A stretch of 64,000 nt of DNA from Sipunculus nudus (lineage: Eukaryota; Annelida; Sipuncula; Golfingiida; Sipunculidae), in contig CM049314.1 of the NCBI GenBank assembly GCA_026874595.1, positions 63,336,800 through 63,400,799 of the forward strand, read 5' to 3'. The translations under genes and the position numbers were made by a program. This document shows positions 47,963 to 61,832 of this stretch, piece after piece; the first letter of the stretch is position 1; each line of letters starts with the position of its first letter. The notes below the pieces were generated by a model. That model was not told the DNA's origin, did no database searches, and was given only the letters and a program-made list of their open reading frames with translations.

Positions 47963-50325
47963 GCAATATACAGATTTAAGAAAAAGAGTATTGACCTTTA
48001 ATAGATCAGATGATCACCAGGACCACCTATGATGGATACCCAGAACTCTCACTTCCGGCTAGTTTTTTTTTTTAAAGTGAAACGTATATTTATTGTCAAT
48101 TCTAAAATATACATTAACATCTCTTTTGTTTGATGTTGGTGAATATTTGGTTAAGATTACAAATGATATTAACATTATGTGTCCCAAACTAACCTAAACA
48201 TTAAAGGTATGTTAACATAATATTTGCTATAATTTTGAGATTTTTATTGGAATGATAATCATGCTCTATGCATTTTGTATTAGTGCACCATACCTGAATT
48301 TTGAATATATGTATTTACTGTTCACATTAAATTCATCCATGGGTAAAAGTTCATTGTTTCAACGTTCATATATATCAGGGAAGAACGAATTTCGAAATTA
48401 AATTAATTGCGAGAGAATAAAACATGGTTTTTTCACTTATAATAAAGGTTGTAGTTACAGTTTTCAATACATTAATGTATTTCATTTTTAAAGTGTTTTC
48501 AAAGCATTCTAAGGATATTCTAGGGACAAATTTAAATGTTCATTTTTCTTTCCACGACCTTCTTTACACACCTATGTTCTAGTTCATCCGACAAAGTTTT
48601 ATTTTGGTCATTCGTCATTTTGTTCACGTCTAGTTTACAAAAAATATAGATCTTTGTGAACGGGTTTAACATTTTTGCTCTATTTGGTATCCTTTATAAG
48701 CCATTAGAGTGAAACCATAAAAACTTCCAGGCACACGTAACCAGTGTAAGGATTATTAAGCATATTGAACCCTAGGATATCCGATGACGAGAAATTAACG
48801 GTATAATTATGCTCCAGGCAATGGATGTCGTTTATAATACGTACGGGTTGCCTGAAATATCCACAATCCCTACGCTGTCACCCAGACACTGCCGCGAATA
48901 TCTTATTTTTCATTCCAGATGTTACCGTTTGAACCGTGGATGGAGGGGTTGATTTAAAATATAAAAGCTTTAAAGTGATTATGGAGCACATCCCAATACC
49001 AGCTAAAACGGTTAGGTTGATTCGCTTTTACTCTTTTTTTTATTATTGTATTATAAAATAAGGTAACACATGTTATGCAACACAGTTGCTGCAATGAGGG
49101 CATACTGATAAGAGGCATGGAATTAATGATGTTAGTGAATATAAAAAAAAGTGGTCAACATACATTGGAATTGATACAGATGAGCCTTTCCGCAAGACCT
49201 TTGTAGCAGATCTGTAGGTTACAGTATTATTCCCAATTCATGGTTCAATAAGGACGTATGTAGTATTCATAGCTGTTCACGATGTAACAGTTACATCCAT
49301 TGTATAAACATTGTAATATAATGATATACCTCCATCAGTGCTTACTAACAAGTTAATCAGTATGACTTTACATATAGGAAAACTAATGAGGTTAATTAAA
49401 TCAAATTTGGCATTTGATACTAAGTGGATTCATTTTTTAATTAGGTTTAGTGTTACATGATAATGCCAGTCTTACTTTTTTATTCCTAAACAACTCCACG
49501 ACTTAACCTTTGAAGTAAATACTTCCATTGGTGGGCAAAATGTTTGAGGGAAATTAAGTGCGGATTGGTTATTGGGTATGTTATCCAGTAAAATTCTAAT
49601 TTATATGCAACATATAGTATGTGTTGACAGTGAAATAATTAAAGGATACTTATGAAACATGTATAAACTCGTTAATCTGTTTTTAAAATTGACGAGTGCA
49701 AGAGATTTCTGTTAGAAAAAGCATGATGAGAAGACCAAAAAATCTAAACAAAGGTAATAATAATTTACTTTATTATTTCAAGAAAACAAATAAAACCATG
49801 GGTTTGTGTTTCAAGACATATTATATCTGCTTTGTGTTTTCCCTACAACTCTCATAATTTACTCTTTCTTTGTCAGGAATGTAAAGTAAAACTGGTCAGG
49901 GGTGTTATTCTTTATTTCTCTTTGTAAAGTAAATCAATTCTTTCCTAATTGTGTATAAAGTATCACCTCTAGGACAGTCACAGTTAGTGTTCTCTAGATC
50001 TGAATTATCATCTCCATATACAATGGAGCGCCGTATTTTCCGTAAGCGTCGGGGGAAAATCTGTTACAGTCTGAAATGGAAATAAAAAAAAAAGGGGTCA
50101 GGGGTCTAAGGGTAAGTTCGTACGACAGTTTTTTTTTTCAAATGTTTTTGGGTGTAAGTAACAACCTCCATTTTTAATGCTTTCAATTGAATTTAAAAAG
50201 GTAGAGAGTTTACCAGGAATGCAACTAGGTTAAACTGGGAGCACTCTTAAATATTGTTTCAATTCTAGTATAGCGGAATTTCTAATGGTATATGTATTCA
50301 CTTGGAATTTTTAATTCCATTTCGA
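47963..50325. other. Spacer downstream of gene A (unit 3)
   Basis: Homologue of 14000-16357 with the unit 1 form just after the gene. No gene. Confidence 0.6.
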
Positions 50326-53300
50326 TAAAAACTAGTGGCCCATGGGCCATGAAGCTCAGCTGAATTCAAAGAATGTTGAACAATGAGCAAAATGACTGCC
50401 AGAGTGCAAAAAAAATCATGAACTTTGTGAAGAGTCCTTAGATATGGGCTTTCAGTGGGCTTTTGGACAGATTTGCAGGTCTCATTAATAGAAAAAAAAT
50501 GCGTAAAAAATTGAAAAAGAGTCAGGTAGTGTCACCAGTCTGCAGGAATTGATGAAACACTCCATGATCAATATATATCCAAAGAATCATGGCTATCAAG
50601 GCATTAGTTATTCAGATACTGGAGATTTTGTTTGTTACAAATTTTAATTATTCTTGGGGGTATTTACGAGCCCTATAGCTCGGAGAATATGGGTAACAGA
50701 GACCTAATTTCAGGTTCCAAAGAGATTTTTCATTAGTCTCCCTTAATGTCAAGTATGAAGTACGACCAATCTCTCCTGAGAAAAGAGCAGTAATTTACTC
50801 TACGGAAACGGGGAGGTAAGTGGCGCCATCTATCTTGTTTACGAGAAATTTTTTTCCAAGATGGATGGACATGTCAAATTTCAGACGAATACCTTGAACC
50901 ACTTCGGAGATATTAGCAAGTTCCACACAAAGCACACGTACGGATGGACACCACCGGAAAATGATTGCAGATGGCACCACCAGTTTTGAGTAATAGATGG
51001 AGGAGTCCATGATCTATGGATATGCACAATTTCAGGCCAAAAATGGCAAATCACTCCTTAGAAAAGGGCATTAATTTATTCTACAAAAACGGAAAGGTAA
51101 GTGGCCCCACCTGTCTGGTTTATGAGAAAACATTCCAAGATGGATGGACATGCCAAAGTTCAGACCATTACCTTGAACCACTCCTGAGGTATTAGCAATT
51201 TTTACCAAAAGCAAATACACAGATGGACGCCATGTGAAAATTATTGCAGATGGCGTCACCAGTCTTTTTTACGAGATGGAGGTGTCGAGGATCTATGAAC
51301 ATGCACAATTTCAACCCAATACATTGAAGAACCACTGAGAAGAACAGATGGCAAATGCACAGATGGATGCTACGCAAAAAGTATTTTAGGTGGCGCCACC
51401 AGTCCTAATTAAAAGATGGAGAGATCCATGATCTATGGACATGCCAACTTTCAGCTTAATACATTGAGCCACTCCTGAGATATCGGCTGTTATCTAAAAG
51501 ACACCAAGATTCAGACTGTACAGAAAGGATTGCAGGTGGCGCCACCTGTCTTTGTTATGCACAACTACATAGATAAGGGAACAACTATGCCTGGGTTACG
51601 GAAACTGGCGCCACCAGTCTGCAGGAACTGATGGAACACTCCATGATCAATTTGCCTGCAAAGAATCATGGAAATCAATGCATTAGTTATTCAGATACTT
51701 GAGCTTTTGTATCAAATTTTTAATTATTCTGAGGGGTACTTACTACGAAGGATATGGGTAACAGAGACCAACTTTCATGTTTACAAAGAGACTTTTCATG
51801 GACCTCCCTTGATGTCAAGTTAGAAGAATCCAGGTCCAGCGGTTACGATTTGTGCCTTGTTAACAGATGACAGCTTCTTTGAAGGTTTCAAAAATAAAGA
51901 AAAAAAAATGTAATAATTGGAAAAAATACAGGTTTCGCCTGCAATTTGCAAGAACTGATGGAACATCCCATGATCAATATTCATGCAAAGAATCATGGTG
52001 ATCAATGCAGTAGTTCTTCAGATACTTGAGCATTTGTATCAAATTTTGCATTATTCTGGAGGGTACTTTGGAGCCCCGTAGCTCAAAAGGATATGGATAA
52101 CAGAGACCTAATTTCAGGTTTACAAAGAAATTTTTTTATGGACCTCCCTGGATATTAAGCTTAAAGATTTCAGGTCCAGTGGTTACGATTTGTGCCCTGT
52201 TAACAGATGACAGTTTCATTGCACGTCTGAAAAAGAGAAAAAGATTCGTAAAAATAGAAAAAATACAGGTGGCGCTACTTGTCTGCAGGAAGTGATGAAA
52301 CATCCCATGATCAATATTAATGCAAAGAATCATGGTGATCAATGCAGTAGTTATTCGGATACTTGAGCTTTTGTATCAAATTTTGAATTATTCTGGGGGG
52401 GGGGGGGGTACTTCAGAATCCCATAGCTCAAAGGATATGAGTAACAGAGACCTAATTTCAGGTTTCCAAGGAGATTTTTCATGGGCCTCCCTGGATATTA
52501 AGTATGAAGATTCAAGGGCCAGTGGTTACGATTTGTGCCCTGTTAACAGATGACAGTTTCATTGCAGGTCTGAAAAAAAGAGAAAAAAAAATCGTAAAAA
52601 TTGAAAAAATACAGGTGGCGCCACCAATCAGCAGGAAGTAATAGAACATCCCATGATTAATATTCATGCAAAGAATCATGGTAATCAATGCAGTAGTTAT
52701 TCAGATATTTAAGATTTTGTATCAAATTTTTCATTATTCTTGGGGGGGGGGGTACTTCGGAGCCCCATAGCTCAAAGGATATGGGTAACAGAGACCTAAT
52801 TTCAGGTTTTCAGCGAAATTTTTCATGGACCTCCCAGCATATTAAGTGAGAAGATTCCAGGTCCAGCGGTTCCGATTTGTGCCCTGTTAACGGACGGCCA
52901 GACGGACGGACGCCGGACAAAGTGGCACATAGTCAAAATGAATTTGAAGAAAGAAACGGGTTGCATATGTAAACAGAACAGATCGACATCTTACCTCTTG
53001 TGCATATGATCAATGATTCAAGCAAAACAAAAGACTGATTTATGCCGTCCATTGCGGTAATAAGGTCAGCCTCTTATAACTGATAAAACTAGAATTTTTG
53101 GCGTCGAAAAATGCCACAGTATCCCATGACTGGGCATACACCCTCTTATTAAGGCCCCCTTCTACTAATTAAGCATTATTCTTCAAAATAAGTATATTAC
53201 AGTAGTCCATATATCCAGTGCTTTTGTAAAACCCTACCAAGATCGCAGAAAAAAAACTATGGACCCATGGGTCTCGACGCTCAGCTAAATTTGTCTATAA

Positions 53301-54170
53301 CTATATTTTTTCAAGTGAGCCATATATAAGTTAAGTTTGACAACCAATATGTCAAACTTAACTGGAATTATCATCTGGAAACTACTTTGTGATCAGATGT
53401 CCCCTGTAACCTTGACCTTTGACCTTTTGACCCCAAATTCATTTACGCTTTAGCCATACTGGCAAGTCAGCTAAATGTGCAAGATGAAAAGATTTGGGAT
53501 GAAAAGCTTGGCTTAAAATGCAGCCATAATCTTTTTAAATAAGTGAGTCCTGTGACCTTGACCTTTGACCTCATGACCTAAAAATTATACAGGTTCTTGT
53601 TTTAGTAGTGGGCCATAAGTAAGTGAAGTTTTAAATCCATATGTCAATCCAATATGGAGTTATCATCTGGAAACAAATTTGTGTGGATAGACAGATATTG
53701 TGATTACTATAGGGCATCCACTTGTGATCAATAAACACACCAAGTTTTGGGACACTAGATGGAATCACAGTACAGACATTGATATGGCTGATATCATTGT
53801 ATAGTTAAAAATTGAAAAATGTTCGTAAAAATAAGAAGAATACAGGTGGCGCAAACACTTTTCTGGAACCGACAAAAACTAGTCATGGTCAATATTAAAG
53901 GCAAGATTCATGACAATCGATGCATCAATTATCAAGATATTGGAGGTTTTGTATAATTTTTTTTTATTATTCTGCGGGGTACTTACAAGCCCCAGTGACC
54001 TTATTTCAGGTTTCCAAGGAGATTTTATGGACCTCCGTAGATATTTAGTAACAGGCTTCTAGGGTCAACGGTTACGATTGGTGCCCTGCTTACGGACGAC
54101 AGGACGGCCAGACTGACGGACAACGCACCATACCTATACCTTAAGTTAACTAACAGTCAGCTAAAAATTA
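50326..54170 (+). repeat. Satellite / mobile-element block (unit 3)
   Basis: Homologue of 16358-20206 with an intact, empty LINE site (AAGTTCCACAC once, near 50919-50929). The hairpin is at 53329-53363. Confidence 0.65.
53413..53579 (-). promoter_or_regulatory. Cluster of nuclear-receptor-type half sites (unit 3)
   Basis: A DR1 at 53413-53425 and half sites at 53553-53558, 53559-53564, 53566-53571 and 53574-53579, unchanged from units 1 and 2. Confidence 0.5.
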
Positions 54171-55927
54171 TCGCTAGTATAATCCCACTTTATAAAATAT
54201 TGACAGAGCATGTCTACTAAGCCAATCAAGGTAAACAGCCCATAATCGTCAGTCCATAATTAATCGTACAATCAAAAGTATGAAATAAGTATGCTACTTT
54301 TTAAAAGGCATAGAATGGAAGCACTGTATATTAAAATTTAGATAGGTCGCAGCTATCCTGGTAATCAAACGGACACCAAGAAGATGTGTTCGGATAACTT
54401 AGCACTAAAATATATAAAAATAGATTATTGATCCTTATACTATAGTTAAGGTACGTCAATCACAAAGAATGTCCAGGTTAACTGGTGAATATATGCCATG
54501 TATTCTCATTAAAGGCTAGTGCGTCACAAGACTTTAAACATGCTGTTATGTGTACCAAAGTGTGTTAAAGCCTTGACATATTTATTGATATTGACACTTA
54601 CTGATCACGTGTCTTTATTGACACATATGCTAGTATGATTACAGTTTATATGTCATCCACAGTCCGAAGGTCTCGTAACAGTGAATACATGACTATGGCT
54701 GAATATGCACTTTGAACCAAGACGATATCATGTGTTTATTTTCGCCGTCTTGGTAGGATTACCACAGTAATACTTGATATAAAACATTGACAAATGTGTT
54801 TGACAAATTCTCTTACAAGAACATTGGATAAAGAAAAAATACGAATGTGTACATTACACCAATATCTCACTATAGACGTGGATCAAACAAATTTCAAACG
54901 GTAAAATGTAGGCCGGCGGGCTCTATTGGGGGCGGATAGACATTATGCATTGTGTTGTCTTGAATGTGTATATCTAAACAAACAGTTCGGAATATACAGT
55001 CGTATATATATACTCGCTACAAGGTTCGGTATCGTGCAATATGTAAAGCCACTCTACTGAATTTGAAACTGGATTAAGTGGTTACAAGTTCTGCTGTGTA
55101 TAAAAGTTCATCAAACTCTCAATGGTGTTTCATTATTTTGAACATATGATCATTGTATATCCTGAGCATCATACTGGATTGCTGAGAAGAAAAAAAAAAC
55201 AATCAATACCTGCTTTTCACCAGAGGTGCATATATCCAGGAGGAACAGGTGAATACGTTATCGGTTCTGTGGAAGGTCTGCCAATTATGGACAAACTTTA
55301 GTCGTCTGTAGATTCATTAACTGGAAATATTTCTCCAGCGCTGGTCTTTTAGACTGTGATATAAAAACTAAAATACTATTTTCCTGTAATGATGTTTTAA
55401 AGTATTTGTAATATATATTTTTTTCTGCCGTGGTGATCAGATCGACTATTTGTGATATATTTACTGGGAAATACTTTTTTGCAGCGTTGGTCTTTTAGAC
55501 TAATTGTGATATATAAAGTGGAAATACGTTTCTGTGGTGTGATTTTTAAGACTATTTATGATATATAATCTGGAAATACGTTTCTGCGATCTTCATCCAT
55601 TGGACAAATTGTGCTATAATTTGGAATATTTTTTTCTGCTGTGTTGATCTTTTAGATCATATGTGATGTCAAAAATTGGGATTTTTTTTTCAAAGTGAAA
55701 ATCTTTTGGACCATTTGTGATATTTAAACATACTACATCACTTAATCAATTGAAAAGTTACAATCGTTTGTGAAAATGAAAATAACATATATGTAATATA
55801 TGTTATATATGTAAAATAGCGTGCATTATCTCAGACAAATCTTACATTGTTTTACAAATTGGCAACCTATAATACTGAATAGCTATGCAATACGCAAATT
55901 TATTCCTAATATGTTTACATCCGAGAG
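54171..55927 (+). promoter_or_regulatory. Gene B 5' flank (unit 3)
   Basis: Homologue of 20207-21962 with the 53-bp minisatellite at about 55320-55730. Confidence 0.42.
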
Positions 55928-56768
55928 GAAACATCTATTCCGAGGAAATTCAATGAATCGATCAGTAAGGATTATACGGTTAATTACTTGCAGTTCACTT
56001 TGACATTTATGACCATGTTTGCTTGTGTAGGACTATTGGAGAATATAGCTGTCCTTTACATGTACTGTAAAAAAAAGTCCGCTGATAGTGAAGAATGCAA
56101 ACGGACATTTGCTGTCGTTTACATTTGCAAACACGTTACTAGCACTTAACATTATCTTTTTCAGACTCTCGCTGCTAACTTGGTCTGTCTTATTTACCGT
56201 TATATTCTCCTACACGTTTAAATATTTCATATTACTTCCTCTCTGGTGTTTAGCTGTGCTGTCAGTTTCCTGTTTCCTTCAAGTAATAAGGCCAGGAAAC
56301 CGACAGAAGTCATGTTGTATTTGTCTGGGACTTTGGGGGTCATTATGTTTGGCTCTAGTGGTGCTTTCAGTAATGCCTATATTTGTATCCAACAGCCCCA
56401 TAGCCACTATTGAAGGGATACTCCTAGGGTTCCCAGTGGTACTGAACTTGATTGTTTACGTTTGTATCGTTGTATTTTCAATTCGTGGAACCTACAATGA
56501 GGCTTCAAGAGCTAGTGATGCTTTTGGTATGTTTCTATTGTTGTCAGTTTGTTACTGCAGCTGCGATGTATTGACCAATTATTCCTTACGCTCCATTGTG
56601 ACCAGCTCAGACCATGATTATGCGTATTCTGTGTTAACTTCAATAAACTTGGTCTCCTTATGCACTGCGATCAGTCCATGGTTTTGTGCTCTAAGACCAG
56701 CCATTCAGAAAATATTCTTGTTCTGTTGTTCATTTGGAGACAGATTACGAGGTAATCGACAACTATGA
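55928..56768 (+). pseudogene. Gene B copy 3, broken divergent GPCR
   Basis: GAA stands at the gene A start position, and an 8-A run at 56069-56076 shifts the frame as in copy 1. The remaining frame is open from helix 2 to the TGA. It differs from copy 1 by an Asp for Gly in helix 6 (SCDVLTN) and by Val for Phe in helix 3. No intact product is expected unless an unseen upstream exon exists. Confidence 0.8.
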
Positions 56769-58760
56769 TGGTAACAATGAAAACTATTCTTTGTGTAAGG
56801 AAAGATAGTTAAAAAAGCGGATACTGACACAAGTCTGGCCAATTTAGGCAAAAAATAGAAGGTATGATTCTCAGGCACCGCCTGCGTAAATTTTAACCCC
56901 CAGCATCAAACATTTTATATTTTGATTTTCATCTTTCAAGAAGATAAAATCATACAATTTTTATCATATTTCCTTTGCTATGTAGTGCTTTTACCTGTTT
57001 CGCAAAAAATTCTGTTATTTTCATTCTTTTCTCTGATCATATGTCATTTGTATCGAAACACACCAAAAAAAGGTAAAAATTAAAATATCGCCCGCCCGCA
57101 CTGATTTCTGAAAAAAAGTACCTGAGAACCATACCTTTTCTTATGGCTTTATAAGAACCATAAACCCGTTGCTGCTGCTCAAAGGATAAAATAGAGCTCT
57201 TACATTTAGCTACATATATTGTATTTTACATTTATATAATTTGTTTTTTGTTCCAGAGATTCCCATAAACTTAACCAAAATATGTTTTCACATATTGATT
57301 ATTTGGTGATTTTTTACTGAACTTTGAGCAAGATATTCCCTTCAGTGTAAGTTAAGGAACAGTTTGTCTGAAATTAGAAATAAATATGAAAAGAAAGTGG
57401 TGAAATGCATTGTTTATAAGTCTACTACAATCTTAATTTCTTTTCAAATTTCCCTAATATGTCTTAAAGTAATATTATGATAACAGCAATGTATTGCATA
57501 CTTTGTTTTTTGGCAATAGTAGCAGTATGGGCATCACTAAGCAGGATTTTAAGATGTATTGAAAGTGAAGCTGGACAAAATTGAAGTATGTATTCGACAT
57601 ATATGTGGTTTGATATTTTGGACCAGTCCATCCACATGAGTTATGGTGCATATACACAAGTAACAGGAACATTATCAAGGTCCAATATATAATGCATGTG
57701 GTATCCATAACTGAGATCTCTATTTCTGCGGTGTGATACGTTTGTTCATTGTTACCATACTTTGTCAATGAAATCGGTCAACAGCCAAATTAAATGCCAG
57801 TCATATTATAACAGCAGGCATCCGAGAATAAATGTTTCCAAAAGTAGACTTGCCTGCATTGATAGCTTGCATGGACACGTACAATGTTTTTTTTTATTTT
57901 ATGTAATGTTTATGTTTTATGACTTTCATAATAAATATACATATTTCTGTAAGATATCCAGAATACCATGTAGGTTTGTTCTGTTTTGCCTGTTAGAGGA
58001 CATTGGAGCAACCTGATACAAAACCTTTCTTCCTTACAAATTGCAATGTTCACACACAAACAGATACTGGGGCTTGACAAGCGTTTCAGTGTCCCAGCAA
58101 GCTTACTTTCCGCTTGTTCAACAGAGGGTTGTGTCCTATTTACATCCTGTCAATCATGTATAATGTGCGACATGTTAACTAGCAAATGCAGGCCTTGTGC
58201 AATGTTATACTATGTCCCTAGTTGCTCAAATCATTATCCGTGTAATAATTAAACAAAAAGACGAGGGAAGACAAAGGTTTTGTGTTTAAGGATATATCTG
58301 CTGAGTGTGCGTATTCCTGATAACTCTCTTAATATTACTTTCCATGTCTTGAAGAATGAAACTGACACTGATCAGATATATATTTGTCTATATTTCATTT
58401 TTTCTAAAGTGCAGCATTCCACTCCTGACTTGTGCATAAAATAGGACATCACAGAAAATGAGTTACGTTGTACTCTAAATCTACGTTTTTAATATCAGTA
58501 AGTAACATTTTTCATCTCTGCATATACACATACATGATTGTCTTTTTAGTGCTATGCAAACTGAAACAACACACACCTGTGCCTAAACATAGTGCAGTGT
58601 TGACTACAACAAGGAAAATAGGTCGTACCCGATCACTGCCCACACCTCAACAGTACATCTTAAACCTTTTATGATCTAAGACCTTCATAAGGTTCCTTCC
58701 AAATTGTAACCAGGAATTAAAACATTTTATCACAAAACTGGAATGCTGAACTATATAATT

Positions 58761-58819
<59 letters not shown>

Positions 58820-58986
58820 TTTTCATTGACATTCACAATTAATTGGCAATTCAATTAATCACAACTATTTGACGTCACCAATATCATGAGTTTTGAATTA
58901 AGCCCAATGTTTGCATTACAATTAAATGCTGACAGTCTGAAAATATCAAGGTTAAATATCAACTTTTACAGTAGATAAAGCAGACC
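56769..58986. other. Spacer downstream of gene B with (AT)n tract (unit 3)
   Basis: Homologue of 22804-25031. The (AT)n tract is 58767-58815 and is followed by AAAAGT in place of GT. A 4-base loss near 58600 alters a short chance frame. No gene. Confidence 0.55.
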
Positions 58987-59560
58987 TTATTGCTCATAAG
59001 GTGTCTCATTATGGATATTTAGGTAATACACCTGGCTTTATTAAACAATTTGGATATTCTCGGTGTTTGTTATCTTTATAAAGCGCATTATGCCACAAGA
59101 ATCACTGTCATTATGGGGCGGATCCATGTGATTATCGGGGTGGTAACTCCACATTTTTAGGTATCAAAATATTCGTGCTTAGTTGTCATTATCTATAATC
59201 AAGCGCATCAGACAAAACACATAAGACACACCACAGCACACAGACACTGTCCAGCACACTGTCAAGCCTATAGCAGCAGAGCATATCTATCTTTAGCACA
59301 GGGTGTACTGTTGAAAACCTGATAAATGGATGAATAAGGGACCTGTTACCCTTCCTTTTTGTTGCTGTACCTTAAAGTTTGCCTTTTTTTTTCATGGATC
59401 ATTGGCAACTGACCAACCCAATCCACTTTGCAGACATCTGCGATATGACCCTGCATATCTTCATATTTCATATTCATGCTTTTTTGTCTGATATTATTTA
59501 TATCAAGGCCACTTTTGATTGAAGGAAATATAGCTTAGTGTTACAGGTCGCCAACCTAGT

Positions 59561-59782
59561 AATCACATGGAACAACGTAAACGATAACATAACAATGTAA
59601 TAAATATATATATATATATATTATTAATCAAATGGAACAAAGGAAACGATAGCATAACAATGTAATAAATATATATACCTTATTAATCAAATGGAACAAA
59701 GGAAAAGATAACATAACAATGTAATAAATATATATAATAGTAATCAAATGGAACAAAGGAAATGATAACATAACAATGTAAT
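59561..59782 (+). repeat. 57-bp minisatellite, 4 copies (unit 4)
   Basis: As in unit 2, with TATAATAG in place of TATATTAG before the last copy. Confidence 0.9.
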
Positions 59783-60920
59783 GAAAAAAATGATTGACCT
59801 GATCCTTATCTTGAGGTTTACTAAGACAAGGAGGTCACTTTCTTTTGGATGTGTTCCTGCAGAGTGGAAAAAGCTTGACATAGTACTTATTGATATTTAC
59901 TGTTCGCGTGTCTTTATTGACATTTTGTGGCCTGATTTCAATGTATGCGTCTTCCAAAGTCCGTGGGCCTGTGTGGTAGTAAACATATGACTTGGGCTGT
60001 GCGTGTATTTTGGACCAGGAAGAGTTTATTTGTGCTGTCTTTGCTGTCTTTATAAGATTCAATACTTGATGTGAAACACTACAACTGAGCCTTCGCTTCA
60101 GGTAATATCGGATAAAATAAGAATATAGGATGTGTATGTTACAACTATATACATGTCGTTAATCAAACAAACCTGAACCGGGATTATAAGTGCCACGTAT
60201 GCAGAGCTGGCGGAGACAACACAACACAAACTGTTCCTAAACTGTTCAGCACGTGGAATATATAATGCAGTATATATATTGGCTTTTAATGTCGGATATC
60301 GTGTGAATACAGGTTCTGCTTCGTGTAATATTCATCAAACTCTTAATGCTGATTCAGCATTCTGAACATGTTATCACATTTTATTATGTGAACATAAATT
60401 CGTCTTGGAATTTTGCAAAAAAAGCTGTCATTCCCTGCTTTGATTGCTAGAACAAACCAAAACATTCTCGGATACTGTGAACTAAAATTTTTTTTTTTTG
60501 GCAAGCTTGTCGTGTATACTATATCATAACTGGAAATACGTTTATGAGTGTTTTGATCTGTTTCAACATTTATGATATTCATACTGACAAGACGTTTCAC
60601 CGGGGCGATTTTCTGGGCCATTTGTGATACAATAACGTTGAAAGACATTGCTTGTGGTGTTGATCTTTTAGACATATTTTATTTATATACTGAACACGTT
60701 TTCCGCATTGGTGATCTTATGGGCCTGCTCTAACTACATCATGTTGGCAATTGAATCGTGATCATACTTTGTGAGCATGTAAACATATATTTCTGTTATG
60801 TATATTATATACTTCATATTTTCTTACCGCAGGGTTACAGTTTTGGCAATTTGACGATATGCAATATTCAGTATATGTGTACATTGTAACTTTATACTAA
60901 TTGTTGACTGTTTAAGAAAG
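59783..60920 (+). promoter_or_regulatory. Gene A 5' flank (unit 4)
   Basis: Near-identical to the other flanks. C at 59886 agrees with unit 2; G at 60479 agrees with unit 1. Confidence 0.4.
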
Positions 60921-61832
60921 ATGAATTCCATTCAGATCAGTTTTAACGCATCAATCTGTAATGACTACACGGTAGCTTACTACATACATGTCACTTTAAT
61001 ATTTATGACCGTGTTTGCTTGTTTAGGACTATTAGAGCATATAGCAGTCAGTTACATGTTCTGTACAGACAGCCCGCTGATAGTGAAGGATGCAAATGGG
61101 CATTTTCTGTCGTTCGTATTTGCAAATATTTTACTGGCTTTTAACATTCTTTGTTTAAGGCTCTCGCTGCTAACTTGGTTTCCAGTATTTGCCGTTATAT
61201 TCACATTCACGCTTAAATATTGCATACTACTTCCTCTCTGGTGTTTAGTTGTTCTGTCAGCTGCCAGTTTCCACCAGGTCATATGCCCGGAAAGCCGAAA
61301 GAGGGAATTAATCATTGCTTTGTGGATTTGGGGTTTATTGTGTTTGACTCGGATCGTTCTTGCAGTAGTTTCTGGTTTTGTAAGCAACAGCCCCTTAGCC
61401 ATCACTGAAGGAACACTACTTGGGTTTCCAGTGATCCTGAACTTGATTGTTTATGTTTGTATCCATGTTGTTGCAATGCGGGGAACCTATGATGATTCAG
61501 CAAATGCTAGAAATTCTGTTGGTATATTTATTTTGACTTCAATTTTTTATTGCGCCAGTGGTGTCCTGAACAGTAATGCTATACTCTTTACAATTTCAAG
61601 GTCAGCCTATGATTATGCTTATTCCAATTTAACTTCACTAAATCTGATATCCCTGTGCACTTCGATCAGTCCATGGCTTTGTGCTTTTAGACCAGCCATT
61701 CAGAGATTGTTTGTGTTCTGCTGTGGGTTTTGTAGACCAGCCACGATCGACTCTGTGAATGTGGTGATGACCAGGACAACTGTCCTCTATGTTGGGGACG
61801 ATAGGAATCAGGGAACAACTACACATGTCTGA
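60921..61832 (+). CDS. Divergent seven-helix receptor, gene A copy 4 (303 aa)
   Basis: Intact frame with the usual TGA. Two residues differ from copy 1: Ser for Val four residues after His40 in helix 1, and Asp for Asn in the C-terminal GNDRN stretch. All other features are as in copy 1. It lies in the part of unit 4 that is still nearly identical to the others, about 100 bp from where identity drops. Confidence 0.78.
   Translation: MNSIQISFNASICNDYTVAYYIHVTLIFMTVFACLGLLEHIAVSYMFCTDSPLIVKDANGHFLSFVFANILLAFNILCLRLSLLTWFPVFAVIFTFTLKYCILLPLWCLVVLSAASFHQVICPESRKRELIIALWIWGLLCLTRIVLAVVSGFVSNSPLAITEGTLLGFPVILNLIVYVCIHVVAMRGTYDDSANARNSVGIFILTSIFYCASGVLNSNAILFTISRSAYDYAYSNLTSLNLISLCTSISPWLCAFRPAIQRLFVFCCGFCRPATIDSVNVVMTRTTVLYVGDDRNQGTTTHV

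Larger units (their letters stand above)
45114..58986 (+). repeat. Array unit 3 (13,873 bp)
   Basis: Same plan as unit 1, without the LINE and without extra 838-bp copies. It agrees with unit 1 at many diagnostic sites, including the gene B 8-A frameshift. Confidence 0.95.
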
